From Mesostigma viride (Eukaryota > Streptophyta > Mesostigmatophyceae > Mesostigmatales > Mesostigmataceae): a stretch of DNA of 64,000 bases. The stretch lies in contig RPFO01000359.1 in assembly GCA_009746045.1 (NCBI GenBank), forward strand, positions 718,662 through 782,661. The letters run 5' to 3'. This document shows, one piece after another, positions 50,130-58,659 of this stretch (within the stretch, counting starts at the first letter, position 1; each line of letters starts with the position of its first letter). The notes under the pieces are model-generated. The model saw only the letters and a program-made list of their open reading frames with translations. It ran no database searches and had not been told where the DNA came from. The position numbers and the translations under genes were made by a program.

Positions 50130-52292
50130 ATGGCTCTGTCAGACAAGTTTAAAAAACGATTGTTAGAGAGATTACAGCAAAAGAGAGGCGAAATCAAGTC
50201 CAGATACGCCGACGACGACCACAAGCGGTTCTGCGAATCTAAAGGTAAAACGCCATATGACCGCGTGCCGGACTTCAAATACGGCGTGATTCCAATAGAG
50301 TTTCCACACAGGTATCCGAAACACTATTGGCCGCCCATTAATCTTGCGCGTAATTTCCAATGGATTCCGGATACGCTAGAAATTAAAACATTCACTCATG
50401 ACCTTCTAGAGCCTCTTTTGCAAACCACGCCCGGATACGTAAAGGACACAAGCGTGTCTGAATTCATCGACATGAAATGGTACAATGACTGTCTGAAATA
50501 TTTGCGCACAATGCCCCTTTTGGACCTGATCGTCGTTATAGATTATACATACGATGGTTACATTTACAGCGGGCACGGTGCTGGGGTCAAACTCAACGCC
50601 GATTACGATGTCATGTTAGTAGACGAGAATGACGGCCATCCAAAACCTGTGAGCAAATTTGCCACCCCTCTGTGGGTCGCAGTCGCGCGAATTTGCCAGC
50701 GCGGAGTAGACGGAAAGCCTTTTGATAGTCTCGACCCCAGAGAGTTATTTCGAAAAAAAGTAGATATAGAAGAATTACGTACCGCTCTATCCAGTCACCT
50801 GTCGGAACGTGCACAAGACAACGAGGTCCGGCTCGTAGTTAACAAGAAGCTCGCAGGTGAGCTCGTCAACATATCGAGTTGGCAAGAAGTTGTCGGACTG
50901 ATTGCCAATTTGGATGAGAGGTTCATGGACATCATATATTTGATGTGCATTTGGCTGTTCCGCCACCTCACCCTTTCGTTCATGCGCCGTTTAATCCCAG
51001 TATACAGAAATGAAACCATACGAATTTTGCAGGAGGCGCCGGTCGTGAATAGGGAGATGGTTGTGTATAGAGGAGTCACGAACGACTACTATATGCCGAC
51101 TAAAAAGGGTACAGGCGCCACTTACATAAACAGCAACCCTATTTCCGTATCTATCGACCCATCGGCAGCTATCAGTTTCTTAATGGGACAGCAAGGCACT
51201 ACCATGTTTTCGGAGAAAACAAAAGACTGTTGCCTTAAGATTATCCACATCAAGCCAGGCACGCCGGCTTTGTGCGTCTGGCCCATCGCTGGCAATGTGA
51301 AAAATTCAGAGATTGTTCTCCCAATAGGGACGACGTATCTGATACGTAGCCATCGGAAGCGTCACATCCTAGCGCGTTTCCCGACGATTACAAAAGGGAA
51401 GGCGCGGTTTGGTGAGGTGTGCTGGGAAAACATGATAGCGCGCAAATTGGGAAGGAACGATAAAGATACTTCTATTTTCCCCATGAAGTGGGTGACAGAG
51501 ATCGACGTGGACGGAACGGCAGCTGCTATCAGGCACGAAAGGAGTAAAAACCCTAAGCCTCCACCCCCTCCCAAGAAGCCGGTGGAGCGTGTGCGCGAAC
51601 CAGACCCCGAACCCCCGAAACCTAAACCACCAGCCACCGCGCCAGTCAAGGCAAAACGGAAACGGGCTGTCGATAAGATGACCGAATACCCACCGGCGGT
51701 AGTGGAAATGGTCCAACCACCACCACCATCACCTCCACCTAAAGTCAAGGCCAAACGCCAGCGAGTGGTCGCTGAACCACCGCCTCCGCCACCGCCTCCA
51801 CCAAAACCACAAAAAGTCAAGGCGAAACGACAGAGAACGACAGCGAAGGGCACAAGGGCTAAGCGCACACAGTCTGCCGAGGAACGCGCAGACAGGATTA
51901 AGGGGGTTCTGGAAAGAGTTGGGTACGTCACCGCCAATGGTCAGCCGTCACAGGGGCCTACTATGAAGCAGCTCAAGGAGTGGATGAGCATGCAAGGGGT
52001 CGCCAGGGTCCCTGGTCCGTGTCCTAAAACGTTACTTTACCTCCAGCGACGCCAGGCCAAATCTCAGTGTCTGAACACGAAGGCCACGCGCGGGCTGAAG
52101 TCGGCGCAGAAGGTGCGGGACTACGCCAACCGCTCCGGACACAAGTACGAGGCCGGGGTGACGACCATGAAGGGTGTGAGGGCGCACATAAAGACACATA
52201 CTGGTGGGAGAGTCCCTCCCAAGTGCCCCAGCGGCGGCAAGGCGTTAAAGACACGACGGGCTGCTGGTCAATGCTTGTCTAAATCGCTTTAG
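50130..52292 (+). CDS. ADP-ribosyltransferase-like protein with C-terminal CPxT...GQCL modules
   Basis: A 720-residue protein. Residues about 300-410 resemble an R-S-E-type ADP-ribosyltransferase: VVYRGV (Arg314), YINSNPISVS (Ser near 335-341), and NSEIVLPIGTTYLI (Glu394, in the position of the catalytic E). The usual first Glu of the E-x-E pair is Asn, so target preference or activity may differ. Residues about 470-585 are Pro/Lys-rich (PPPPPKPQKVKAKRQR). The C-terminal 130 residues hold two copies of the module found at 10746-13206 (PGPCPKTLLYLQRR, GQCLSKSL at the end). The frame is open six codons upstream without an ATG. Possibly modifies host or viral proteins on DNA; inference. Confidence 0.7.
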   Translation: MALSDKFKKRLLERLQQKRGEIKSRYADDDHKRFCESKGKTPYDRVPDFKYGVIPIEFPHRYPKHYWPPINLARNFQWIPDTLEIKTFTHDLLEPLLQTTPGYVKDTSVSEFIDMKWYNDCLKYLRTMPLLDLIVVIDYTYDGYIYSGHGAGVKLNADYDVMLVDENDGHPKPVSKFATPLWVAVARICQRGVDGKPFDSLDPRELFRKKVDIEELRTALSSHLSERAQDNEVRLVVNKKLAGELVNISSWQEVVGLIANLDERFMDIIYLMCIWLFRHLTLSFMRRLIPVYRNETIRILQEAPVVNREMVVYRGVTNDYYMPTKKGTGATYINSNPISVSIDPSAAISFLMGQQGTTMFSEKTKDCCLKIIHIKPGTPALCVWPIAGNVKNSEIVLPIGTTYLIRSHRKRHILARFPTITKGKARFGEVCWENMIARKLGRNDKDTSIFPMKWVTEIDVDGTAAAIRHERSKNPKPPPPPKKPVERVREPDPEPPKPKPPATAPVKAKRKRAVDKMTEYPPAVVEMVQPPPPSPPPKVKAKRQRVVAEPPPPPPPPPKPQKVKAKRQRTTAKGTRAKRTQSAEERADRIKGVLERVGYVTANGQPSQGPTMKQLKEWMSMQGVARVPGPCPKTLLYLQRRQAKSQCLNTKATRGLKSAQKVRDYANRSGHKYEAGVTTMKGVRAHIKTHTGGRVPPKCPSGGKALKTRRAAGQCLSKSL

Positions 52293-52309
52293 TATTATAG
52301 AATACGGGT

Positions 52310-53389
52310 TTACTTATATTCGTTGAATGCCTCCAAGAAACTTAAGCCGTACACTTTCTTCATGCACTTCCTGTACAGCTTAACGAACGCGTCCGACTCG
52401 TTCAGTTGGTTCTTCCACCACTCCATCTCGCTGACGTTCCTGACAATGTCGTCGTCCTCCTTCAAAGGAAGGGAATTAAGAAGCCAGAACAGCCAGTCCC
52501 ACGTTGGCGAGGTCAACACGTTGCGTGAGACCTTGCACGTGAGGAGGGAGTTCTGCGATTCGTATGGCAGTAGGCTGAACCATAACACCATCACCGGCTT
52601 GTCGTGCCCTGACACGAAGAAGCGGAGGGAGGACGTGTACGGGAGAAAGAATTCGTTCTCCACCGAAATCCGCATCGTCCCGCTGGCAGGACTTGGGCCT
52701 CTCCCCTCCTCTGGCATGAGACTCAGAAGGAGTCTCGCCAGCATCTCGTTGGAGACGTCATAGCTGTAGGTGCTCTTTCCGTGACTCCCCAGCAACGCGG
52801 CCTCTTCTTCGTCTGCTGAAACTTCGGTCGTCTTCGCGTCCACGATCTTGACCTTGTGTACGTGCTGGAGGTGGGCGTGATCCAGCAAGTTCTCCATTAC
52901 GACCTGGGGGTGCGCGCCGATGGAAGACGTGTACGCGAAGGTCCTGTACTCGCAATCCTTAAACTCTGGGACGGACGGCGGAGAGCTGTCGCCGTCACTC
53001 CACGCGTAATTCACCCAGACCAAGTCGTCAGACTCTTTCGCAAGGAGGTAGCTGTCACGGTTGTTATCTGGCCCCCAGTGCATGCCGTGATAGGAGCAAC
53101 GCACGCAATCACGCGAGACGGTGCTGTTGTGGGAAAGCCTAGCTCCCCTGTGAGGGCACGTGTTCCTTACTACCAGTGTCTTATCCTGGGTGTCGCTTTT
53201 GTACACCATAAACTCCTCGTTATAGAACTTCGTGACCCGTTTGTCGTTCGTCGTCTTCCCCACACACAGCCATTTATCGGCCTCGGCGTGAGCGATCACT
53301 TTCAAAGGGGTCGACCTCGCCTTCCTGGCCGCCGCCGCTGCCGGGAGGAGGGCGAGGCGAGAGGGGCAGAACGACGAGGCAGGATGCAT
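52310..53389 (-). CDS. Rieske-type oxygenase, pheophorbide a oxygenase/Tic55-like
   Basis: A 359-residue Rieske non-haem iron oxygenase. The [2Fe-2S] motif is complete: CPH (Cys78, His80) and CSYH (Cys98, His101). The mononuclear iron site is ENLLDHAHLQHVH (Asn167, Asp170, His173, His178), as in the plant pheophorbide a oxygenase, chlorophyllide a oxygenase and Tic55 group. The N-terminus up to about residue 38 (HPASSFCPSRLALLP, then Ala/Arg-rich) looks like a plastid transit peptide. A hydrophobic region near the C-terminus (DWLFWLLNSLP) may anchor it to a thylakoid or envelope membrane. It may alter chlorophyll or plastid redox in an algal host. The upstream frame lacks an ATG before 53389. 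Confidence 0.85.
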   Translation of the reverse strand: MHPASSFCPSRLALLPAAAAARKARSTPLKVIAHAEADKWLCVGKTTNDKRVTKFYNEEFMVYKSDTQDKTLVVRNTCPHRGARLSHNSTVSRDCVRCSYHGMHWGPDNNRDSYLLAKESDDLVWVNYAWSDGDSSPPSVPEFKDCEYRTFAYTSSIGAHPQVVMENLLDHAHLQHVHKVKIVDAKTTEVSADEEEAALLGSHGKSTYSYDVSNEMLARLLLSLMPEEGRGPSPASGTMRISVENEFFLPYTSSLRFFVSGHDKPVMVLWFSLLPYESQNSLLTCKVSRNVLTSPTWDWLFWLLNSLPLKEDDDIVRNVSEMEWWKNQLNESDAFVKLYRKCMKKVYGLSFLEAFNEYK

Positions 53390-53522
53390 CCCAGGCTTAC
53401 CAATAACATACAATATTACTGGCCGTTTTTAAGCGGGCTGCCCCTTCTAAGTCAATGCCTATTTAATATAACTGGAATATACATAAACTTTATCTGGTAA
53501 TACTTTAATGAAATGAACTGTA

Positions 53523-54335
53523 ATGGGTTCAAGACTTGAAATGCACCCCGTTTCGGCGCAACTGGCCGCTCTACAGATATCAACAAGAGATGCCACATTG
53601 CCTACACCTGTCATGTCTCCCAAATACGACATGCACAAACCCACGATCAATTTACAAAATGCGCATGACGTCAACATCTACAAATACGTGATCCGCGACG
53701 AGGACAGCTGCGAGTCGCCTAACGGGTCTGGTAAGGAGAGAGAGCATCTTTGGACGAGAGACATGGAGGAGCTCGTGTACAGCTGGGGGCAGAAGGGCGT
53801 CGGTTTCAGGAACATGCACGAGACGTCAGCAAGCCACAACGCCGTGTGGTTTCATGCTCTTGGGGTCCCGGCCATTATACTTTCCGCAGTGGCGGGGACT
53901 AGCTCGCTTGCGGAGGGGGGTAAGTGCGTATCAACCACTTTAGCGACTGTGATAGGCGTTGTGAGCATGGTCGTGTCCGCCCTGACCGGCGTCCAAAATT
54001 TCATGCAATTCTCGAAGAGGGCGGAACGCCACAAACAGGCTGCCCACAAGTTTGCAGCCTTCTTCAGAGAGATCGACTCCGAGCTCACTAAACCCAGGTC
54101 GCACAGACAGAACCCTTTTGAATTCATTCAATTTTGCAGGCTGACTCTGGACAACCTCGTGGCTCGAGGCCCTACTATCCCTGCATACATCGTGCGCAGG
54201 TACAGGAGCATGGTGAACAGCATGAAGGACGGGATGTACACTACCGAGCCAGTGGAACGCGTTCCTGTGCACGTGAAAAAAGACAGGGACATGCCCATTG
54301 GGATTCGCATCATGGAGCAGGAGGGGGCGTCTTGA
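53523..54335 (+). CDS. SLATT-like two-helix membrane protein
   Basis: A 270-residue protein with two membrane segments at about residues 107-128 (AVWFHALGVPAIILSAVAG) and 138-158 (TTLATVIGVVSMVVSALTGV), followed by a helical block FMQFSKRAERHKQAAHKFAA and REIDSELTKPR. The order, a helix before the first segment, a short hairpin, then a conserved helix with E-x-H-K-x-A-A-x-F, matches the SLATT family, known as a 2TM effector in bacterial nucleotide-signalling defence systems and also found in eukaryotes and viruses. A pore or membrane-perturbing role is inferred from that family. No sensor partner gene is adjacent. Confidence 0.65.
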   Translation: MGSRLEMHPVSAQLAALQISTRDATLPTPVMSPKYDMHKPTINLQNAHDVNIYKYVIRDEDSCESPNGSGKEREHLWTRDMEELVYSWGQKGVGFRNMHETSASHNAVWFHALGVPAIILSAVAGTSSLAEGGKCVSTTLATVIGVVSMVVSALTGVQNFMQFSKRAERHKQAAHKFAAFFREIDSELTKPRSHRQNPFEFIQFCRLTLDNLVARGPTIPAYIVRRYRSMVNSMKDGMYTTEPVERVPVHVKKDRDMPIGIRIMEQEGAS

Positions 54336-54382
54336 ATTTAAAATTTTATTTATGCATCCATACTGTACAGAAACAAACCTCG

Positions 54383-54592
54383 ATGCTGTTATTACACGCC
54401 ATCCCGATATACGTAATCGTTGCTTACATCTTGATACGCATCAAGCCACGTTGCATGTTTGAAGAAGACGGGAGGCCACTGAAGTTCGGTCTTGGCGCCA
54501 GGAACACGCTCATGCCCTTTTGGCTGGTTGCACTCATCTTCAGCTTATACATACCCGTTATGATGATCGGAGGACGCGCCTACAGACGGTGA
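54383..54592 (+). CDS. Small membrane protein (69 residues)
   Basis: Two hydrophobic segments: residues about 2-19 (LLLHAIPIYVIVAYILI) and about 46-62 (PFWLVALIFSLYIPVMMI), linked by a basic/Cys loop (RIKPRCMFEEDGRPLKFG). It starts 47 bp after the SLATT-like gene, perhaps in the same transcript. Upstream sequence in the same frame is an out-of-frame copy of the previous gene, so the short start is preferred. Function unknown. Confidence 0.55.
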   Translation: MLLLHAIPIYVIVAYILIRIKPRCMFEEDGRPLKFGLGARNTLMPFWLVALIFSLYIPVMMIGGRAYRR

Positions 54593-54646
54593 TAAAAAAT
54601 AGCAACAGTAAGGTATACCACAAGCGCTTACCAAACAGCGGCAGAG

Positions 54647-54880
54647 ATGGGACAGCCGATCCACGCGTGCTGCAACGAGGGGTGTGAGGGGTGCGACTGG
54701 TGCTGTCCACTTCCTCCGTGTCATTCCCCAGATCACTTCCAAAGCATGTACAGAGACGAGATTCTGAACCTGTACTTGTCCTTGAGGGGTCAATGCGAGT
54801 CATATGGCTACCCTCTGTTGCATAATCTGACATTGGCGGCGTTCGAAGACTTCGTTGTCTCCCAATCGAAAACGCAATAA
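54647..54880 (+). CDS. Small Cys-rich protein (77 residues)
   Basis: The N-terminal 25 residues are unusually Cys-rich (HACCNEGCEGCDWCC then PPCHSPDHF), a possible metal-binding or disulfide knot. The C-terminal 45 residues form a helix-rich part (YRDEILNLYLSLRGQC, LTLAAFEDFVVSQ). MGQ at the N-terminus could allow myristoylation. It follows the 69-residue membrane gene by 54 bp. Not recognised. Confidence 0.55.
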   Translation: MGQPIHACCNEGCEGCDWCCPLPPCHSPDHFQSMYRDEILNLYLSLRGQCESYGYPLLHNLTLAAFEDFVVSQSKTQ

Positions 54881-54991
54881 CAAATGGAGATGGGGTCTTA
54901 AGCGTTCATTGATATTGATAATAATAAAATCAATTCAAACGTATGTATTGACTGTACAAATCATGAACATGGACATTGAATGCATCGAACC

Positions 54992-55933
54992 CTACACAAA
55001 GCTGAATTTATCCATGTTGCTTCTATCATATTCAGCAAAGATCTCGCCAGACCCGTGTGTGTCCTGGCGATGAGACGTGTCATCATTTTGCTCTCCCTCC
55101 ATCTCCATGGCAGGCGTCTGTGGCAAAGTACGGGCGGGGCGGGTCTCAATAAAGGTATACAACGGATCTATCGATATCTCAACTACCTTGCGGCGTTTGC
55201 CAGCAGTAGGTGGGGTGGTTTCGTCGTCGTCCTCTCCAGACGAGGAGGATGTATGAAACAAACCCTGCGTCTTCAAGTACTCCAGCCCACCGTTCTCGGT
55301 AGCTTCTACCCAGGTGTCTCGGAACTTTTGCATCAGAGGCAGTTTCTGGCGAAACCAGCCGCGGTCTCGTTTAATCTCCAGCAGGTCAAACTCCATTCCC
55401 GCCCACGTTGTCTGTGGTCTGAACTGCACAAAATGGCACAGCTCCAGGTTCAGGATCTCCATAAGAACTTGGACTTGGGGAACGTAATAGGACGGTATTT
55501 CGTGTTTGATCTGACGCGTGATGGGGCACTTGATCTCGACCAGCACGCCGTCCGTCGTCACTCGGTCCGGGCTGCCACCCAGCCACGGGTGCAGGGGGTG
55601 GGGGATGAGCCCAAACTCCAGACACTTTTTACCGGTGCGCCTTATGTACTCCTGTGCCGCGACCTCCTCGTTGGCGTTTCCGTGCCTGGTAGCGGCATTG
55701 CCCTTGAACACACACCGATTGTCCCCCAATTTCTTCCTCAACAGTCGCGTGTGTGTCTGGTGAGGGTTGTCCCCGATGGCTGAGGCGACGTCGGAGGCGG
55801 TCAACATTCGATCTCGAATCGCGTACCATTCTGGAGAGTGCTGAGGAGCCGTTTTTAGTTTCAGCAGTTCCGCGACGGCCGGGTGCATTTCCTCGTTGTC
55901 AGAGTCCATTCTGGCAATATAATAGCACACCAT
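54992..55933 (-). CDS. YqaJ/lambda-type exonuclease
   Basis: A 313-residue nuclease of the YqaJ viral recombinase family, a PD-(D/E)XK exonuclease acting in DNA recombination and repair. Seen: TASDVASAIG, the helix GNANEEVAAQEYIRR (a metal-binding Glu), GGSPDRVTTDG (Asp), VLVEIKCP (Glu-x-Lys), and YYVPQVQVLMEI (Gln-x-x-x-x). The core spans residues about 30-200; beyond it a Ser/Glu/Asp-rich low-complexity tail (SSSSGEDDDET) and a C-terminal ending DKFSFV are unique. Met9 is an alternative start. It sits beside the RuvC-like resolvase, 26 bp apart on the same strand, making a compact recombination pair. Confidence 0.85.
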   Translation of the reverse strand: MVCYYIARMDSDNEEMHPAVAELLKLKTAPQHSPEWYAIRDRMLTASDVASAIGDNPHQTHTRLLRKKLGDNRCVFKGNAATRHGNANEEVAAQEYIRRTGKKCLEFGLIPHPLHPWLGGSPDRVTTDGVLVEIKCPITRQIKHEIPSYYVPQVQVLMEILNLELCHFVQFRPQTTWAGMEFDLLEIKRDRGWFRQKLPLMQKFRDTWVEATENGGLEYLKTQGLFHTSSSSGEDDDETTPPTAGKRRKVVEISIDPLYTFIETRPARTLPQTPAMEMEGEQNDDTSHRQDTHGSGEIFAEYDRSNMDKFSFV

Positions 55934-55959
55934 TATATTTAGCCCCGTGTTAACGCACT

Positions 55960-56571
55960 CTAGATGTCTACCACCACCTTCCCGCCCGTGACGGCAGTGG
56001 CCGCGCGGTGCTCTTGCAGCACCACAAGGGCGTGGAGGAGAGCGTCTGCCGCGTCGTCCTTCTTCGGTAGAGCGTGAAAGTACTTCATGAACACGGGGTA
56101 CTTCTCCAGTATCTTCAGCACGTGCTCGATCGCCACCCTCTTATTGCGACGGTACGCGTTCTGGATGGAGCACGCGATCTCTGGTCCGGAATACACCTTC
56201 AGCTTCTTCAGGGGGGACGAGAATTCTATCTCCATGGGCTTAACGATGGACGTGCAGGCCGGCATGTGGAGGAGGTGGGTCTCGAAGAACACCTGGAGAG
56301 CGTGACTCATTACCTTCATCTTCACGTTTGTCTTCGTCTGTCTCTCGATCACCACCTTGTCAGCACACCCTAGCACGTCGATGCGCTTCTGGAGCTCGAT
56401 TGGCAGTTTCCTGCACGCGTCATCTAGCGAGCGGGCGTTCAGATCTATCACTTCCCACCCCAGGATCTCAAATGGCAGCCCCATCACGTGCTCGTTTCCT
56501 GGCCCATCGGTCAATTTCACTACACAGTATGCAAGGTTGGTGATTCCAACGTCAAAACTCAGCACAATCAT
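55960..56571 (-). CDS. RuvC-like Holliday junction resolvase (poxvirus A22-like)
   Basis: A 203-residue resolvase that would cut branched DNA during replication or packaging. The RNase H-fold pattern is clear: MIVLSFDVGITNLAY (Asp7), VVIERQTKTNVKMK (catalytic Glu), and KKDDAADALLHAL (two acidic residues near the C-terminus). Length matches viral A22-type resolvases. A longer open frame runs upstream but its translation is antisense to the next gene, so ATG 56571 is used. It shares a 30-bp divergent promoter with the plus-strand gene at 56602. Confidence 0.85.
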   Translation of the reverse strand: MIVLSFDVGITNLAYCVVKLTDGPGNEHVMGLPFEILGWEVIDLNARSLDDACRKLPIELQKRIDVLGCADKVVIERQTKTNVKMKVMSHALQVFFETHLLHMPACTSIVKPMEIEFSSPLKKLKVYSGPEIACSIQNAYRRNKRVAIEHVLKILEKYPVFMKYFHALPKKDDAADALLHALVVLQEHRAATAVTGGKVVVDI

Positions 56572-56577
56572 CGCCGA

Positions 56578-56602
56578 TTTTATATTATAGAGTAATATAA
56601 AA
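56578..56602. promoter_or_regulatory. Perfect inverted repeat, bidirectional AT-rich promoter
   Basis: TTTTATATTA and TAATATAAAA are exact inverted copies separated by TAGAG, in the 30-bp gap between the divergent resolvase (start 56571) and the gene starting at 56602. Each arm presents a TATA-like element to the gene on its side, so the site is probably a shared bidirectional promoter. Confidence 0.6.
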
Positions 56603-57117
56603 TGTATCCAGTTGAGAACGTACCAATCACCAACGTGTCCGGCATGTACGGCGGGACTTGCGCGGTGATAGCTAGGGCCGGAGACGGCGCATTCGCCGCC
56701 GACATGTATCCTGTGTACACGGAGCTTTTGAGCATGGAAAACGTAGAACGCATCCGGGATAGCACGCGAGCCTCTTGGGGCGTCGACGTCCCGTCCCAGG
56801 AGGTCGCCCAGATGATACAGAGCGTGTACCAGATGCGCACGGACGCTAGCTACATGGAACGCGTCATCGTGCAGACCAGGGAGTACGACGCGATCTGGGA
56901 CATCGTGGGGTCCATTAACAGGGACGTGGCTAACAGACTGGGCAAACTGAACAGCGTGTACTCCACGTTGCCGGATTATGAGAAGTACGCCCGCGTATTC
57001 CTTGGCTACGAGCAGCCAGACAACGCGGTCATCCCACACCCCTCATACACTTCCGTCAATCGCAGGTCTCGCACCGACAATCTGGACGGTTCAAACATCC
57101 TGGGCGGGTTCGCTTAA
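56602..57117 (+). CDS. Unknown 171-residue protein
   Basis: A soluble mixed-charge protein starting MYPVENVPITNVSGMYGG. Helical stretches dominate (VAQMIQSVYQMRTDASYMER, YDAIWDIVGSINRDVANRL, VYSTLPDYEKYARVFL). No motif I recognise. It is divergently paired with the resolvase gene and followed 49 bp later by the next plus-strand gene, so it may belong to the late structural or DNA-processing set. The ATG at 56602 overlaps the last base of the inverted repeat. Confidence 0.65.
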   Translation: MYPVENVPITNVSGMYGGTCAVIARAGDGAFAADMYPVYTELLSMENVERIRDSTRASWGVDVPSQEVAQMIQSVYQMRTDASYMERVIVQTREYDAIWDIVGSINRDVANRLGKLNSVYSTLPDYEKYARVFLGYEQPDNAVIPHPSYTSVNRRSRTDNLDGSNILGGFA

Positions 57118-57166
57118 AACGCCCCACAAGTTTTGGCATGTATTGATGTAGGGACACGCACGTACG

Positions 57167-57838
57167 ATGTGTTCTGACGGCAAGTTCTTCAAAATGGGCG
57201 TTGGCGCCCCCATCATATTGAGCGAGGAAGACCACAAGTCCTTCCAAGAGTCAGGCGTGATGCCCTCGTGGGTGGACGAGGCCCTTTCCACTGGGGGGCT
57301 TGGCGGGGCAGTCGAGGGGCAGGCGCCCGTCGCACCCCCACCTGCACCTGAGGAGGCTAGGACGATGGTCGACATCAGTTTGGACAAGCCGGCTACGGAG
57401 GGGAAGGCGGACCCTCCCCACTTGCACGTTAGCGGTCAGGATTATGCCGTCGTTAGCGTCGTTGTCCCCCCACAGAGCAACCACCTGGCTCTCAAATTGC
57501 GCGGGTGTTTTGACACCGCCGAAAAGGCGTCTGATCACGCACGGGAGTTGATGAATCACGACCCGAACTTTGACATCTTCGTCGTGGCGATGTACAATTG
57601 GCTCGTACTCCCGCTGCCAGACGACATCAGGAGCGAGATCAAGCACGAGTATGTCGACGACAGGCTGTCAAAGATCATGGAACATTACAAGCAGGAGCGC
57701 GATAAGGTCAAACAATTCAACGAGAAACGCATCCAGGACACGAAGGAGGCAGGGGTGGCTGGCGTGCAAGGCCCCATTCAAGAGGATGTGGCTGTGAGAA
57801 ACGAGGTCAGCCTCGTCGAGGGCGTCTCCCTACCTTAG
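57167..57838 (+). CDS. Conserved giant-virus protein, DUF5832-like
   Basis: A 223-residue protein. The N-terminus has PIILSEEDHKSFQ and MPSWVDEAL. A central domain (about residues 95-165) reads YAVVSVVVPP, LALKLRGCFDTAEKASDHA, DIFVVAMYNWLVLPLP, which resembles DUF5832-type proteins of nucleocytoplasmic large DNA viruses as I recall them (the alternating G-C-F-x-T-x-E-x-A and W-x-x-x-P pattern). The C-terminus is a coiled coil (KIMEHYKQERDKVKQFNEKR) and Glu/Val-rich tail. Probably a virion or assembly protein; function not established. Confidence 0.6.
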   Translation: MCSDGKFFKMGVGAPIILSEEDHKSFQESGVMPSWVDEALSTGGLGGAVEGQAPVAPPPAPEEARTMVDISLDKPATEGKADPPHLHVSGQDYAVVSVVVPPQSNHLALKLRGCFDTAEKASDHARELMNHDPNFDIFVVAMYNWLVLPLPDDIRSEIKHEYVDDRLSKIMEHYKQERDKVKQFNEKRIQDTKEAGVAGVQGPIQEDVAVRNEVSLVEGVSLP

Positions 57839-57845
57839 CAACGCC

Positions 57846-58082
57846 CTATCCGACATACATATTTGGACCCGCTCCTACTCCAAACGTCGGCTCTACCATT
57901 CTAGAGGACGAGACAGCCGAGGATGACCTCAGCGACCTCGAGGAGGAAGAGGATCGTTTCCATATCAGAAAGACACCCACGGCGACCGCTATGATGGCCA
58001 GCAGTGTCCCGCCGCTAATCCCTTGTTTGGCCGCACGCCTGTTGGCGTTCTCATTGTTTCCGTACCCCTGTTGTTGCATCAT
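57846..58082 (-). CDS. Small single-pass membrane protein (78 residues)
   Basis: A Gln/Asn-rich N-terminus (MMQQQGYGNNENANRR), one membrane segment at about residues 24-41 (GGTLLAIIAVAVGVFLIW) followed by KR, and a Ser-rich tail (SSSSSRSLRSSSAVSSS) likely phosphorylatable. The stop converges on the 57167 gene with 7 bp between. Size and layout resemble small membrane proteins of virion inner membranes. Either of two consecutive Met codons may be the start. Confidence 0.55.
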   Translation of the reverse strand: MMQQQGYGNNENANRRAAKQGISGGTLLAIIAVAVGVFLIWKRSSSSSRSLRSSSAVSSSRMVEPTFGVGAGPNMYVG

Positions 58083-58143
58083 GCTTGCTTATAACAATAT
58101 ATGACAAATAATAAAAGAATAAAACGCACAGAGGCGTACTTGG

Positions 58144-58656
58144 TCAACATTGGCAAATTGGCTGGCCGGTCGACGCGGTGACGTACGGCTTCCCGCACCC
58201 TCTACATGTAGGGCAGTTGGCTAGTGACATCGCACATGTTTCTTGGCAAACGTTGTCTACCCACACGTCAGTTGGTAGGAATACGGACATGCTAAATTCG
58301 TCTGGCGACAGGGTCTTCACGACGGTGGGGTTTTCGCCGTCGTCGTACGTCTTTACCAGCAAGACATCCCCTTTCACATTGTGGGATAGCACCTTGGTCG
58401 CAAACTTGTTATGCCCCTTTTCTGGGTGCGCAAAGTACACGCCGATGGAGTACGGCGTGGTCCGCGCTATCGGCTTCAGGATGTCATAAAGTTGGGGCTT
58501 CCCGTTCAGCGTCTTCCCTATCTGATCGTAACTCCACTTCTGGCTCATGACATTGAAGGTCGCGCGGTCCCCCCCGTTGTGGTGGATGACGACAGAGTTT
58601 GGGCCTTTCAAACTCGCTTCATTGTTATCGTTGCTATGGAGTATGATATTCCACAT
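58144..58656 (-). CDS. Unknown 170-residue protein with C-terminal Cys cluster
   Basis: Beta-rich N-terminal part (NSVVIHHNGGDRATFNVMS, PYSIGVYFAHPEKG, DVLLVKTYDDGENPTVVK) and a C-terminal zinc-like cluster CPTCRGCGKPY ... CQC. The segment with KGHNKFATKVLSH and a Lys-Thr-Leu linker suggests a small enzyme or reader domain, but I recognise no family. The gene is divergent from the 58660 gene with only 3 bp between start codons, so the two share a promoter region. Confidence 0.55.
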   Translation of the reverse strand: MWNIILHSNDNNEASLKGPNSVVIHHNGGDRATFNVMSQKWSYDQIGKTLNGKPQLYDILKPIARTTPYSIGVYFAHPEKGHNKFATKVLSHNVKGDVLLVKTYDDGENPTVVKTLSPDEFSMSVFLPTDVWVDNVCQETCAMSLANCPTCRGCGKPYVTASTGQPICQC

Positions 58657-58659
58657 AGT

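Noticed and set aside
55960-57039. A 359-residue frame containing the resolvase
   Set aside because: The first 156 residues are antisense to the 56602 gene and carry no resolvase sequence; the RNase H-fold start MIVLSFD at 56571 fits the family.
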